Assembly (NCBI GenBank): GCA_027563935.2
Contig: JANVAS020000222.1
Coordinates: 1,116,001 to 1,180,000 of the forward strand
Direction of reading: 5' to 3'
Source: Costus lasius
Lineage: Eukaryota; Streptophyta; Magnoliopsida; Zingiberales; Costaceae
DNA: 64,000 bases
Below are positions 34,221-45,700 of this stretch, in pieces. Every line of letters begins with the position of its first letter. Position 1 is the stretch's first letter. Made by a program: the position numbers and the translations under genes. The notes below the pieces were generated by a model. That model was not told the DNA's origin. It saw only the letters and a list, made by a program, of their open reading frames with translations, and did no database searches.

Positions 34221-34449
34221 CACTTTCGTGCAGACAATCATGCAGGAACTGATCCTCGCTTTCGCGCAAGATCTATCCCAAGCTGAAGATAAGTAAATCA
34301 TCCATCAAAGAACTCAAGGATCACTTTCGTGCATCCGAATTCTAAGTGGATCATCTCGAGTGGAATCTCAAGGATCACTTTCGTGCATCTGAGTCTCAAC
34401 ACAAGTTCTACTTATGATTTTCCAACACTCGAATCCTCACTTTCATGCA
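34221..34449 (+). repeat. Five dispersed CACTTTCGTGCA repeats in E
   Basis: Copies at about 34221, 34257 (CGCTTTCGCGCA), 34322, 34376 and 34438 (CACTTTCATGCA), at 36-65-bp spacing. Confidence 0.75.
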
Positions 34450-34861
34450 AGATCTTCACGTTTAACAAGATAACTCGATCCTAGATTCAAATTATCAAAC
34501 ATGGAAATTATTCTTCTAAAATCAATAAATAAGAACTAACCAAATTTCTTACGATGAGTTCCTAAATTCAATTTTAGAGTTCCAAGTTCTCAAGCAAATC
34601 ACATTTTAGTCCATAGTGCGAAAACTCTAAAACATGCATGATAATAAGAAAACTATGGAGAATTATAGGCAATCATCACATAAGTAGAATTATCATGATA
34701 AAACTATTCTGACAAAATAGAAATTATCTAGTCATAAGAAATCAAGGGGATTACACCCCATGTCCCAAAACATGTCTAAGCGAGCATGGAAAAAGAGTTA
34801 CAATAATCCATAGTATCAGATTGATCAGAAATCAAAAGAAAGGAGAGAACAACTTTACAGC

Positions 34862-35553
34862 ACGGCTGTAATAGAAATTACAGCCGTAATTTCCTCCAAG
34901 AACCCGTAATGAATAGTGTCGACGCCTCTTCTTTCGTTGATTTCTCCTTCGATCGAGAGCCTTTCTCTCTGAAACTTCTGGGGTATCGTCTCCTCCTCCA
35001 AGCGAAGCTTCCCCTCAAATTTCACTGCCAGAGATGCGTTGTACGCTTCCCGGCGGTTAAACCTAATGTGGCGGCGTGAAAGTCGATTTCTCCCTCGATA
35101 GTAGATGAAAATTAGGGCTTTCGCCATTGGCATGTTCTCCTCCTCCAAGGCTCTCCTTTTCCTTCTTACGGCTTTGAATTTAAAGACCTGGATTGTCCGC
35201 ATTCGATCATGCAAAAATCAGACGTGAATTTGTCTGTGGATGTCGCGAGCCAGGAATAGAATTACGGCCGTAATTGTCTTTACAGCAATGCCGTATTTCC
35301 TTTAAGTTCTTCTGTACAGGATTCGACAAGCATTACGGTACCGTGTAATTTATTACGGCAGTACCGTATTTTCTGGAAATCTCTCGGGTCGGAAGTTGCT
35401 TCAAAATACGGCACTGTAATTTTAGTTATGGCAGTGCTGTAATTTCTCCAAAACCTTCTATACGGAAATCACCCAAAATACGGCAGTGCTCCAAAATTAT
35501 GGTAGTATTCGAAAATACGGTACCGTGATATAAATTATAGCACTGCCGTAATT
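34862..35553 (+). repeat. Cluster of TACGG/CCGTA palindromes in E
   Basis: Includes an 11-bp stem with a 4-base loop (34862-34887), a perfect 16-bp palindrome AATTACGGCCGTAATT (35260-35275), ACGGTACCGT (35335-35344), and several variants such as TACGGCAGTACCGTA and GCACTGCCGTAA up to 35553. Confidence 0.8.
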
Positions 35554-35808
35554 TGGGTTTTGGCTCCGATTTACGTGAAATTTGTCATGTAACCTCTTCT
35601 TAATGATGGGAATTCTTCTATGTATCTGATTTGGCTTGAAAACGCCTTAAAATCATGTTTTTTTACCTAAAAATCATCAAAAACCAAAATAGAAATAGAT
35701 TCTGCAATATTTGGTGTCATTATGCATAAAAATATTAAAGGAGCATATATATCACTTAAAAATACCAATGAAATGACACAAAATATACTATAAATTTTGG
35801 TGTCATCA

Positions 35809-36025
35809 TGTATCCACCACTGATATACCCATATGTCTACGTTAGCACCTTGTGCCTAACCTGCCCATATACCAGTCTCACAAGTACCAGAGCTATCCCA
35901 TATCCACTCAGGTACATCGACTGGGGACAATCATTTGAGCACAGATCCAATCTGTCTCCAGGGACATTATCATGTTAGTACATAATCGCAGATGTAAACA
36001 AACACAGATAATGACAATGCCAGAT
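35809..36025 (-). repeat. B-type LTR (minus), piece 3
   Basis: Continues piece 2 after E, matching the reverse complement of the first part of the B-1 LTR. It ends abruptly near 36025 at the gypsy-like fragment. Confidence 0.7.
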
Positions 36026-37602
36026 CGACTGCTTGAATTGTAGACTCAGGAGGTTATTAAGGAGAGAACAAATAAGATTGTTCCTTATCTTTACATTCTC
36101 CATACATATCTTGAGGACAAGCAAAGTTTTAAGTCCAGGGTATTTTGATACGTTGTATTTACATCACATTTTTTCTTATATTTTATATGATATTTTGTGC
36201 TTATTTTATGATTTTATACTAATTTTTAATGTTTTTACTTCACTTGGTATGGAATCTTCACTTTTCTTGGTTTTTATGAAAATGCAAGTAAAATGTGTAA
36301 AAATGATGGATTTCACGAGTTTTAAAGCCATAGCATGATTCTCGAGGAAATTACGAGGTCACACGTCAAATTTGGGGCAAAAATAGTGTCAGACGCGACA
36401 TTCACGACCTTGGCCATGATTTTCTCGGTAGGCCGTGAGTTTCAAGTTCAAGGGGTGAAAACGTGGCTAAGTAAAAAAGTTCACAGAAACATTTATGGGT
36501 GAGGTCATGAAACCTTCTCAGGCCAAGAATATTTCTGTGCACATAAACTTTCACGGCAGCAACCGTGAACAGTTTACGGGCCGTAAGTTTTTCTGCCCCT
36601 TCGAGTTTTTCACTCAATTCGACCCCAAATCGAGTCAGGTTTGAACCAAACTCTATAGAATTCTTCCTTGAAGGGTTCCAAACCGATTAAAGTATAAAAG
36701 AAAGGATTTTTGGAGGGTAAAAGAGACTTCTACGAGCGAACACAATTGGAGGCGGCGGCTAAGGTGAAACTCGATTCTAGGGCGAAATTCCAACGAGAGT
36801 TCACGCTAAAGGGAGAATTTATCACTTCATCTTTGTCTTTAGATTGAGAGGAAGCTTTTCTAATTACTTTCTTAGTGAATTATTGTAATTTTGATAGGAT
36901 TCAATGCAAGTTTCGTACATAAACATGCTGTTAACTTCGAACATGAGAGAGTAAACTTTATTTCGGGATCAGGGATGTAGCCCATTGACATTTACGGATT
37001 AAAAATTGCATTTTTACTCTTTGTTATGATCATTATAGCATTGATTTGATTAGAATTGTGTTTACTCCATAATTTACTCTAGCCAACTATAGTTGCATCT
37101 TGGACGTTGAGAAAAGGACTGGGAGGTGAATCGCAACATTGAAATTATTCTATTCAAACCTATGAATCCAATCACGAGAATAGTTTGGATCTGTTTGAAA
37201 GATTTCATGGTTTTTCATATAACTTAATGGTCTTACTTCCGTTAATTGTCACGAGAGTAGGGAATTAGCGTTGCTAAGTACCGGATTACGCTTCGGGAGG
37301 AGGTAGACTGTACCTTAGGAAAAACTTCTTTCATGACTATAATATTCTGCTCAAAGAGTTATTTTTATCAAATTCATAAGTGTTAGTGTGGTGAAACTCC
37401 ATATCCCGACATTTTTAAAATTGGATTTTACCTAAAAATGTTACCTCTGCTACTTTTCGTACTTTGAAGTTTACATAAAATCACAAATTGAGTTGCTTAG
37501 ATATAGACGAGTCATGTAATCAGTACTTGACCGCCAGATCCTCGTTGGGAACGATATCTTATTTTATTACTTCGATAAATCCGTGCACTTGCAGATGCAT
37601 CA
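36026..37602 (+). mobile_element. 3' end of a gypsy-like element with LTR F
   Basis: About 120 bp of interior ending in CTTGAGGACAAGCAAAG... before a purine-containing junction, a pattern I know from plant Ty3/gypsy elements of the Athila/Tat type. An LTR from TGATACGTTG (36146) to GATGCATCA (37602) follows. No coding region survives. The short open frames at 36033 and 36402 are not recognisable proteins. Confidence 0.6.
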
Positions 37603-37873
37603 ATGGTCCGAAACAGAATTCCCACAATAATGCCAGGATCTACTTATGAGAAGAACACAGTAGAATGCGACAGAGATATACCTTGCTTGTGCAATTCTTG
37701 GAGTGTTGTCAGTGATGAAGACGATCAAGTGCTCATCTTCTGCAGTCACGTAGACATGGACGACCTTGAAATTCCTCTGCTCCATGCACATGCTACCTTC
37801 GGGAGAGGAGATCCATGCCTCGGGGAGAGAACCCACCTTGTTTGCCCCAATTACAAGAAATTGCGCCAACAAG
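37603..37873. other. Unassigned 271-bp stretch with short ORFs
   Basis: Lies between LTR F and C-2 and matches nothing else in the window. Open on both strands: plus 37603-37926 (runs into the C-2 LTR) and minus 37899-37600. Neither product is recognisable. It could be the old target of the insertions or a gene fragment. Confidence 0.4.
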
Positions 37874-39280
37874 TGATGGAGACAGAGACCACAAGCCACG
37901 AAGATATAAGTGGAGCCAAAGGTTAACTTAGGCTAAGGCTTGGAGGCTTTTCAAATAAGCTAGCATACTGAATCCTAAAGCTAGCTCAATAATGGAAAAT
38001 AACTACTTCACCCCCGTGAAGAATCTCAAGACATTCAAGCTCATGATGTTCAAGCTCACTAAAGAAGAAGTTGCCGCATCCCATAAATGATGACTTGCTT
38101 GTGCACCAACCAATCCAGCCACATCCATGCCAAGCTTCAAATGAACCATGTATGGGCAAGCTGCAAATCTGCCAATCAAGGATCTCAACAAGCGCACGTT
38201 GGAAACAAGGAAGGTGAAATGTCAACCTTCGCTCTGCTGTGAAATAAGAATCTAGTGATGCGCTAGCCCACGTTCATCTTCAATGAAGAATGTTTCAACA
38301 TCTATGCTGCACCTCATAAGGAATCTTCAATGTCTCTCCTTGCTGATCAAAATCAGAAGTACCAATGTCTCTCTCGCTAGCAACATCTCGCCTGCAAGTT
38401 TCAGCTATATGTATCTCTTCTTGCTAGTATCACTGTAACAGAGATTTTGATGAAATTGAATTTATGAAGTAGTTTTCTAGTAATCTACCTCTTCTATCAG
38501 ATGCTCTCTTTCCTCGTCTCCTTCTAGGGCTAAGCTCGTTCCTCTCATCTCTTCTCTATCCCTTCATCTTCTTCCTCCCGACAACCTAGTTCGAAATTCA
38601 CCAAACCTAGTTTCAGCCTGAGATTCGTGAGTTCGCCGCTGATGATCTACTAGTCGGATCCTCAATAAACTTCAGCCATCTCTTCACCTCCCCAATTCGA
38701 AGCTCCAGCCGCTGGCATCCGCTCATCCACCGCTCCGATCGCTAGAACGAGAACGCCAACCAGTTCCCTATTTTCGCCCAGCTTCAACCCTAGTTCGGCT
38801 CCTGAGCATCGTTCTCCTCTGCGGAGCCACCGTTCATCACCAAACTCCGGCCACACCTTCACCACCATCACAAGGACCCCTAGTTGAAGCAGGTTCGGCG
38901 TTCGTGCATCACCGGATCAGCAATGATGGCCCCTGCCCCACTCGTGCAACCTCCCCTATTCCGCCCAGCCTTTCACCTCCACTCTCGTAACCTCCTGTGT
39001 TCCAACTGAACATCCATTTCTACACCCCCCCCACCAGTGCTCCGACGTCCTCCTCACCTCCTCCACCATCTCTCATTATCAAAGGCGTCAACGAACCCCT
39101 AGCTTCAGCATCGTTGATCAGCGCAAGCCTCGCTTGCTTGTTTCCATAACTCTGCTTCCTGCTATTTGTTTTTTGTTTTACTAATAATCTAATCTAATTA
39201 AGCTTATTGTTGTTGGTTTTTTAACATGCTCGGACAAGCCCCAGCTCTGATCCTTGGATCCAATAGCAAGACCAGATCCT
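37874..39280 (+). repeat. C-2 5' LTR, first part
   Basis: Starts TGATGGAGACAGAGACC, as do the 3' LTR at 50880 and the C-1 LTRs. Ends at the ATCCT duplication (39276-39280) of A-3. Confidence 0.85.
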
Positions 39281-40953
39281 TGTTGGGGTATGCCCTTAAG
39301 GCTAATGTTTGAGGCCTGTGGGAATGTATCAGTATCATGTAATAAACTCTTATGTTTATAAAGGCATGGTTGTTATTCAGTTAGCTACATTGTCTGCTGC
39401 AATATATGTTCTTCTGAATAATGTCTCAAAGCTGTTCAGCTGGGCTGACATGCTATTAAGTCCTTAGTCGATGTATCTTGGTGAACATGAGATAGCCTTG
39501 ATATGGTTAAGACTAATATGTGTTCTAATCTTATAGGATGCTTCGAGCATCGAATAAGATGTAGACTCATGGGTACATGGGATGTACTGGACAGACCCTA
39601 CTAGGATGTTCAATTGTTTGTCACAATGTGAATATTCCTTGATTATGACAAGTGGCACATTTCCTCTGACTTGAGATCACTTGTGTTTTCTAAATGATGA
39701 TTGTCATTGTTTTGAGATAGTTCAATATCGTTTGAAACATAATGATTATAGACTATCTTGGATGGTGAGCTTGAGTCAGGTTAGAGCATTAGTGATAGAC
39801 AAAGGATTGCCGTCTCCTTGTTTAAGGAGTGTGATGTTCTAAAGGGGCCCCCTGGATGAGATGATTGAGAAAAGTGTATGGCCATACCCAGGTGACAGTG
39901 TTCATCTGATCTAATCATGCTCATCATATTGGAGTTACGAGCTTGACAGGCTTGTCCAATAAGAACATCCAGTGGCAAAGGAAATATGCATGCCTTGTGA
40001 ATTGATTCACACTTGTGCTGTTTTTGGGTGTAGTCTTGGAAGACTCTTTCCTTTATATCGGGAGACAGTGATGTGTTGCTAGATACCTCTCACTGGTCGT
40101 GATAATGTGAGTTATCGTTACCGACGCTTAAAGGAAACCCTCAGGGTCGCACAATTTGATGATATGGCTTACTTAAGTCAGATCGTGTGGACTGAATTGT
40201 TCGGGTTCAGTTTAAAGGGATTTAATCTCTGATTGTAAGTGAGATCTGGTCTGATCATGTTTGATTGATTAGGGCTTGGGATCGGTAAGCTTCGATCGAG
40301 AGAACAGATGCTAGATCGGTCAGATCAGAAGCATCAAGAGATCGACGGTCAGATCAAGCACCTTAGGGTTTTTAATGTGATCTGGACTAATTGCTTGGGT
40401 TATTTGGTTTATAGACCAGACCGAATTGAACCGGCTCTAGATGTGAGCACTTGGTTCAAAGTAATGAGGAAAATGCGATTGGTTCATGAGGGCATGAACA
40501 CATGATCGCATGTAAGAGAGGTTGGCTATTTTTAGCAACCACGCCCCCCATGTTTACATGGAGCGCATCTCTTGTTGCCTCAACCTCTAATTCTCGTCGC
40601 TCTCTCTCGTAAGAGACTTCTCTTTCACGTCTTGGAGACTCGAGAATCAAGCAAGGAAAGGCGATCTTCTTCCCTTCTCACGCGATCAAAGACACCTAGG
40701 AATCTTGCTAGCACAAGATATTCCGTAGGGAGTAAGCGCATCCTCATCTTGTGTGCGCGTCCTAAGGAGGAAATCTTCGTTGCTTTCTATCTTCCAAGGC
40801 GCCATCTTTAAATGGCATTGGTATGAATCGCATCTCCTTCTTTCATGTTTTAAAGGTTGATCATATATTGCATGTTTTCGATTCTTGAATCCGCTGCCTA
40901 TCGAGTTTGCGCCAACTAGGGTTTCGCCCCCCTCTTGAAAGGGGTTCCCTTCA
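39281..40953 (+). repeat. 5' LTR of A-3
   Basis: TGTTGGGGTATGCCC to CCCTTCA. TATA-like TTTATATC at 40052-40059. It diverges from the A-1/A-2 LTR mainly in U5. Confidence 0.96.
40812..40828 (+). promoter_or_regulatory. A-3 putative start codon and splice donor in U5
   Basis: ATG GCA TTG (40812-40820) followed by GTATGAAT. Unspliced, the frame stops at the fifth codon. Joined to 42751 it is in phase with gag. Confidence 0.65.
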
Positions 40954-40955
40954 AT

Positions 40956-40967
40956 TGGTATCAGAGC
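40956..40967 (+). other. Primer-binding site of A-3
   Basis: TGGTATCAGAGC, two bases after the LTR; within the proposed intron 40821-42750. Confidence 0.93.
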
Positions 40968-42771
40968 GCAAGGTTTACATGCAAATTTATATGATTGCTT
41001 TGATTATGTGTTCCAAGTATTCTAGATCTTCACCATGCGAAATTCATCATGATAACATGTTTCATGCTGAAACTTATTTCATGTTTTACTAGCGCATGTA
41101 TGTTGGCGCATGTAGTAGTTTTTTCTCAAAAATTATATCATTTGCGCGACTCATTGTAGATCTAAGATGCGCCTGCATTAAAACCCTTAGACGGGTTATT
41201 AGGGTTGAAGTCAACCCCTAAGTTAGATCCAAACATGTCTGATCAGATCATCTGACAGCCTGAATGGGTCGACCAGATAGCACCTTGGCGCAAGCCTATG
41301 GTGGCTATAGGTCGACTGCAGACAGGTGTGTAGCGATGTCTGATTGAGACGACTACTGAACGCACCTGAGTTAGGCCCGGGGTCACGCCCGCTTGCCACA
41401 CCTCAGTGTGGTCGTTCAGCCCTGGCGCATGCATAGTTGACCTTATGGTCGACGCAAGTCAGTTAGGACTTGGTGCATGCAAGGGCAGTGGATCTGACTA
41501 GGTTGGATGAGTGGATCCCTAGTAATGGACCGTTGTAAGGTTGTAGGGCAAATAAGGAAAATTAAAATTGATCCTATGGGGTTTTCGAAAATTTTAATTT
41601 TTATGGATCACATGGTTATTGATTGATGCATATGCTTGTTTATTTAGTCTTATGTGGGCTGCTCATATTATTTGTGTGCTGTGCTGGGGCCTGCGTGCCT
41701 GAATTAAAAAAATTGTAAATTAATTATTGTGATCTGCGCATCACTGTGTTTTAATTTATAAATGTAAGTGACCTGCGAGTCACTCTTGTCTAGATAGTTA
41801 AATTTGTAATTTAATTAGACAAGAGCACAAAGCACACTTGGCAGAGGCGCTTGCAGCAAGTGGCTGGACCAGGTGGGAGGTCTAGGGTTCGACCCTAGGA
41901 CCTGGCGCAATTTCCTGGTGGGCGCATCAGAGCTGCTGATGGTGCTTGGGCCCAGGTTTGGGCCAGATGAGCAGCTAAAGACCCATGAAGAGCAAGTGAA
42001 GACTTAAGTTAGGTTAAGGTCTCACTAGGGCTATGGGCTTTTACCACATAAGATTCATGCTTTCTTTTATTGCTTAATATTAGAATTGCATGATTAAATT
42101 ATCTTCTGCTATCACCATAGGAATTGCATGATAGGCAAGAAGATAAAAGACCGTTAAAATCCAACGCTTAAATATCAAGCTCGTAAGCCTTCTGACGCGA
42201 AACCTCACTGTTCTGATTATCGTTGGAGCCGTGTTGTACCCACTCAGTGGGCACGTCCATCTATCTTCAGACGGTGCGGGATTACACCTGTGTGTTACAG
42301 AGTAGGGATTTATCCCTTCTCGTTGCTCAGCATAGCACATGGTGGTCCAGGGAGTAGGTCGGGTCAGCTTGACCGTGTAGACTACATATGTGGCGCATAT
42401 GGTAGCACATGGAGGCAGCCATCTGTGGAGTCAGAGATTGTGTTGTACCAACTCAGTTGGCACAGTCTGCTGGACTGCCCAGATGAAGGGGAATCGCACG
42501 GGTTGGCGATCGGCAGTGACTGCCTACCAGAAACTAGTGCTTGTACTCTCTGTGCATCTTATCTCGCCTGAGCGGGACGCGGAGACCAAGTATGAAATCT
42601 GGATCCCATCTCACTAAAAGAGTTCTACTCTTTCGGGCTGTTTTGCTGGATTTTTCACGCCTGATAAAATAGTGAGAAAAAGAATCTTTCTTAAGTCCTG
42701 ATTGATTCTTATACATTGATACTGACCTTGCTGTTCTTGTATTGTTGTAGATACCTGCAGCAACGAACACC
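40968..42771 (+). other. Leader of A-3
   Basis: No supported coding region. Contains a palindromic B-box-like stem CTAGGGT-TCG-ACCCTAG (41882-41898) and the two hairpins CCCACTCAGTGGG (about 42239-42251) and CCAACTCAGTTGG (about 42448-42460). The branch point CTGAC and acceptor TTGTAG (ends 42750) lie 21 nt before the gag ATG. Confidence 0.75.
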
Positions 42772-45700
42772 ATGAACTTCAATGTGCGATCCCTACTGGA
42801 AAGGGAGAAGTTTGGTGGGCCGAACTTCTCTGACTGGTTTGGACACCTTAAGATCGTTCTTAAGGCAGAGAGGAAACTGTATGTCCTCGAGACGGCGATA
42901 CCGCCGCAGCCCGCTCCGAACGCCGCAAGGGCGGTTCGGGAAGCCTATGAAAAGCACGTCAATGATAGCATTGATGTCGCTTGCCTGATGCTAGCGTCTA
43001 TGACGCCACCGCTGCAGCGTCAGCATGAGGATATGTCTGCTATAGACATGATAGCGAACCTCAAGATGCTGTATGCTGCACAGGCGAGGACTGAACGCTA
43101 TAATTTGACAAAGCTCTTCTTTCAGAGCAAACTGGCTGAAGGGAGCCCAGTGGGAGCTCACGTGCTCAAGATGATTGGGCACAAGGAGGCTCTAGAGAAA
43201 CTGGGGCATACCATCAACCAGGAGCTTGCTGTGGACATTATTCTGCAGTCTCTCCCGCCTTCATTCGACGCGTTCATTATTAATTTTAATATGAACAAAA
43301 TCGATTGTACTCCGGCAGAGCTGCTGAATATGCTCTTGACCACTGAGGAGACTCTGAAGGGTAAGCCTTCAACCTCTGTCTTGATGGTTCCTTCTAGGAA
43401 CAAGAAGAAGGGGAAGAAGGGCAAGGCCCCTGTCAAGAGTTACAGCAAGGCTCTGAAGCAGAAGGTCAAGCGGTCTAAGGAATACAGGTGTTTCCACTGT
43501 GGCCAGCTGGGTCACTGGAAAAAGGACTGTAAAGCGCTCCAAGGAGATAAGAGGGGAAGCTTTGCTTCTGGCTCAGGTATATTCATGACTGAGGTCATGT
43601 TTTCTTCTTCTGTATCATGGGTGTTGGACACTGCATGTGGAGTTCACATTTGTTCAAATGTACAGGAACTCAAGAGAAGAAGGCAGGTGGGACAGCATGA
43701 GGTGGACCTACGAGTTGGAAACGGGGCACGGGTTGCTGCTGTTGCTGTAGGAGACTACTTTATTTCTTTACCATCTGGACTTGTATTGGAACTAAACAGT
43801 TGTTACTTTGTTCCCAGTATAACTAAAAATATTATCTCCATTCCTGCTCTTGTCAGGAAGGGGTTTTCCTTTGAATGCAATATTTCAAAGTGTATTTTGT
43901 CTTATGATAATATTGTTTATGCAACTGGTTCAATTAACAATGGGTTATTCATGTTGGACATGGAATGTTCAATACAGCAAATTGATATTAAGAAAGCCAA
44001 GTATGCTGATGACAGCACCTTGCTATGGCATAGTCGTTTAGGCCATATTAACGAGAAACGCATTAAGCGGTTGCATGAAAATGGACTGCTGGGATCATTC
44101 TCCTATAAGGAGATTGATACATGCAAAGCTTGTTTGATGGGTAAAATGACGAAGTCACCTTTTCCTCACAAAGGTCAAAGGGCTTCAGGTTTACTTGACC
44201 TTATACACAGTGATGTGTGTGGGCCATTTAGTAAACATGCCAGAGGTGGCTATCAGTACTTCATTACCTTTACTGATGATTTCAGTAGATATGGTTATGT
44301 CTATCTGATGAGACATAAAAGTGAATCTTTTGACAAGTTCAAAGAGTTCAAAAATGAAGTACAGAATCAGCTAGGCCGTAATATCAAGGCACTTCGCTCA
44401 GATCGAGGTGGTGAATACCTAAGTCATGCATTTACTGACTATCTAAAGGAGTGTGGGATTATCTCACAGCTCACTCCACCAGGAACACCGCAATGGAATG
44501 GTGTGTCCGAGAGGAGAAATAGAACGCTACTTGATATGGTTCGTTCTATGATGAGTCAGGCTACTCTACCCTACTCCTTTTGGGGTTTTGCACTGGAAAC
44601 AGCTGCAAAGGTACTAAACCGAGTGCCATCCAAGGCAGTTTCCAAGACGCCATATGAGTTATGGTATGGGAAACAGCCAAGCTTGACATTTATCAGGATC
44701 TGGGGTTGCGAAGCTTATGTAAAGAAGCTCGCCTCTGGGAAACTAGAGAGCAGATCTGACAAATGTATCTTTGTCGGTTACCCTAAGGAAACTAAGGGTT
44801 ATTATTTCTTCGATCCCAAGGAGAACAAGGTTTTTGTTGCTCGGACGGCCATATTTCTTGAGAAGGAGTTTCTTCTGCAAGAGGCCAGTGGGAGAGAAAT
44901 AAAACTGGATGAGAATCCAGAGGAAGGACAAAGTGCTCAAGCAGAGTTGGATGAGCCTGAGCCGGTAGAACAGGTTATTGAACAACCTGAGGCTCAGATA
45001 TCACGGGAACCGCGAAGATCGGGTAGGATCCGTCGACAGCCTGAGCGCTATGACGGAGTCTACATCATTAACAATGATGAACCCCTCACTTATGCGGATG
45101 CGGTCGGTGGACCGGAGTCAGCGAGATGGCTTGAAGCTATGCGCGCCGAGATGGACTCCATGTCAGATAACCAAGTCTGGGATTTGGTTGATCCGCCTCC
45201 GGGAGTTATCCCTATAGGCTGTAAATGGATCTTCAAGAAGAAGATTGACATGGATGGTAACGTGGTTACCTATAAAGGCAGGCTAGTTGCGAAAGGTTTC
45301 AAACAAATCTACGGGATAGATTATGATGAAACTTTCTCACCTGTAGCCATGTTTAAGTCTATTCGGATTCTTTTCGCGATAGCTGCATATTATGATTATG
45401 AGATTTGGCAGATGGATGTGAAAACAGCTTTCCTTAATGGAAATCTGGATGAGGATGTGTATATGACACAACCAGAAGGTTTCACTAATCCAGCAGATCG
45501 TCATAAGATATGCAAGTTAAAGAAGTCTATTTATGGACTTAAACAAGCATCAAGAAGCTGGAATATTCGTTTTGATGAATCAGTCACTGAATTTGGTTTC
45601 ATCAAGAACGAAGATGACCCGTGTGTATATAAGAGGTTTAGTGGGAGCGTGATTACTTTCCTAGTCCTCTACGTCGATGACATCTTGATCATTGGAAATG

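Larger units (their letters stand above)
33950..35808 (-). mobile_element. Solo LTR E (gypsy-like)
   Basis: 1859 bp with TG...CA ends, flanked by TATAT (33945-33949) and TGTAT (35809-35813), a 5-bp duplication with one mismatch. The end GTGCACTTGCAGA on the minus strand is shared with the gypsy-like LTR F (36146-37602), which gives the orientation. It carries a cluster of CACTTTCGTGCA repeats and a cluster of TACGG...CCGTA palindromes. Confidence 0.75.
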
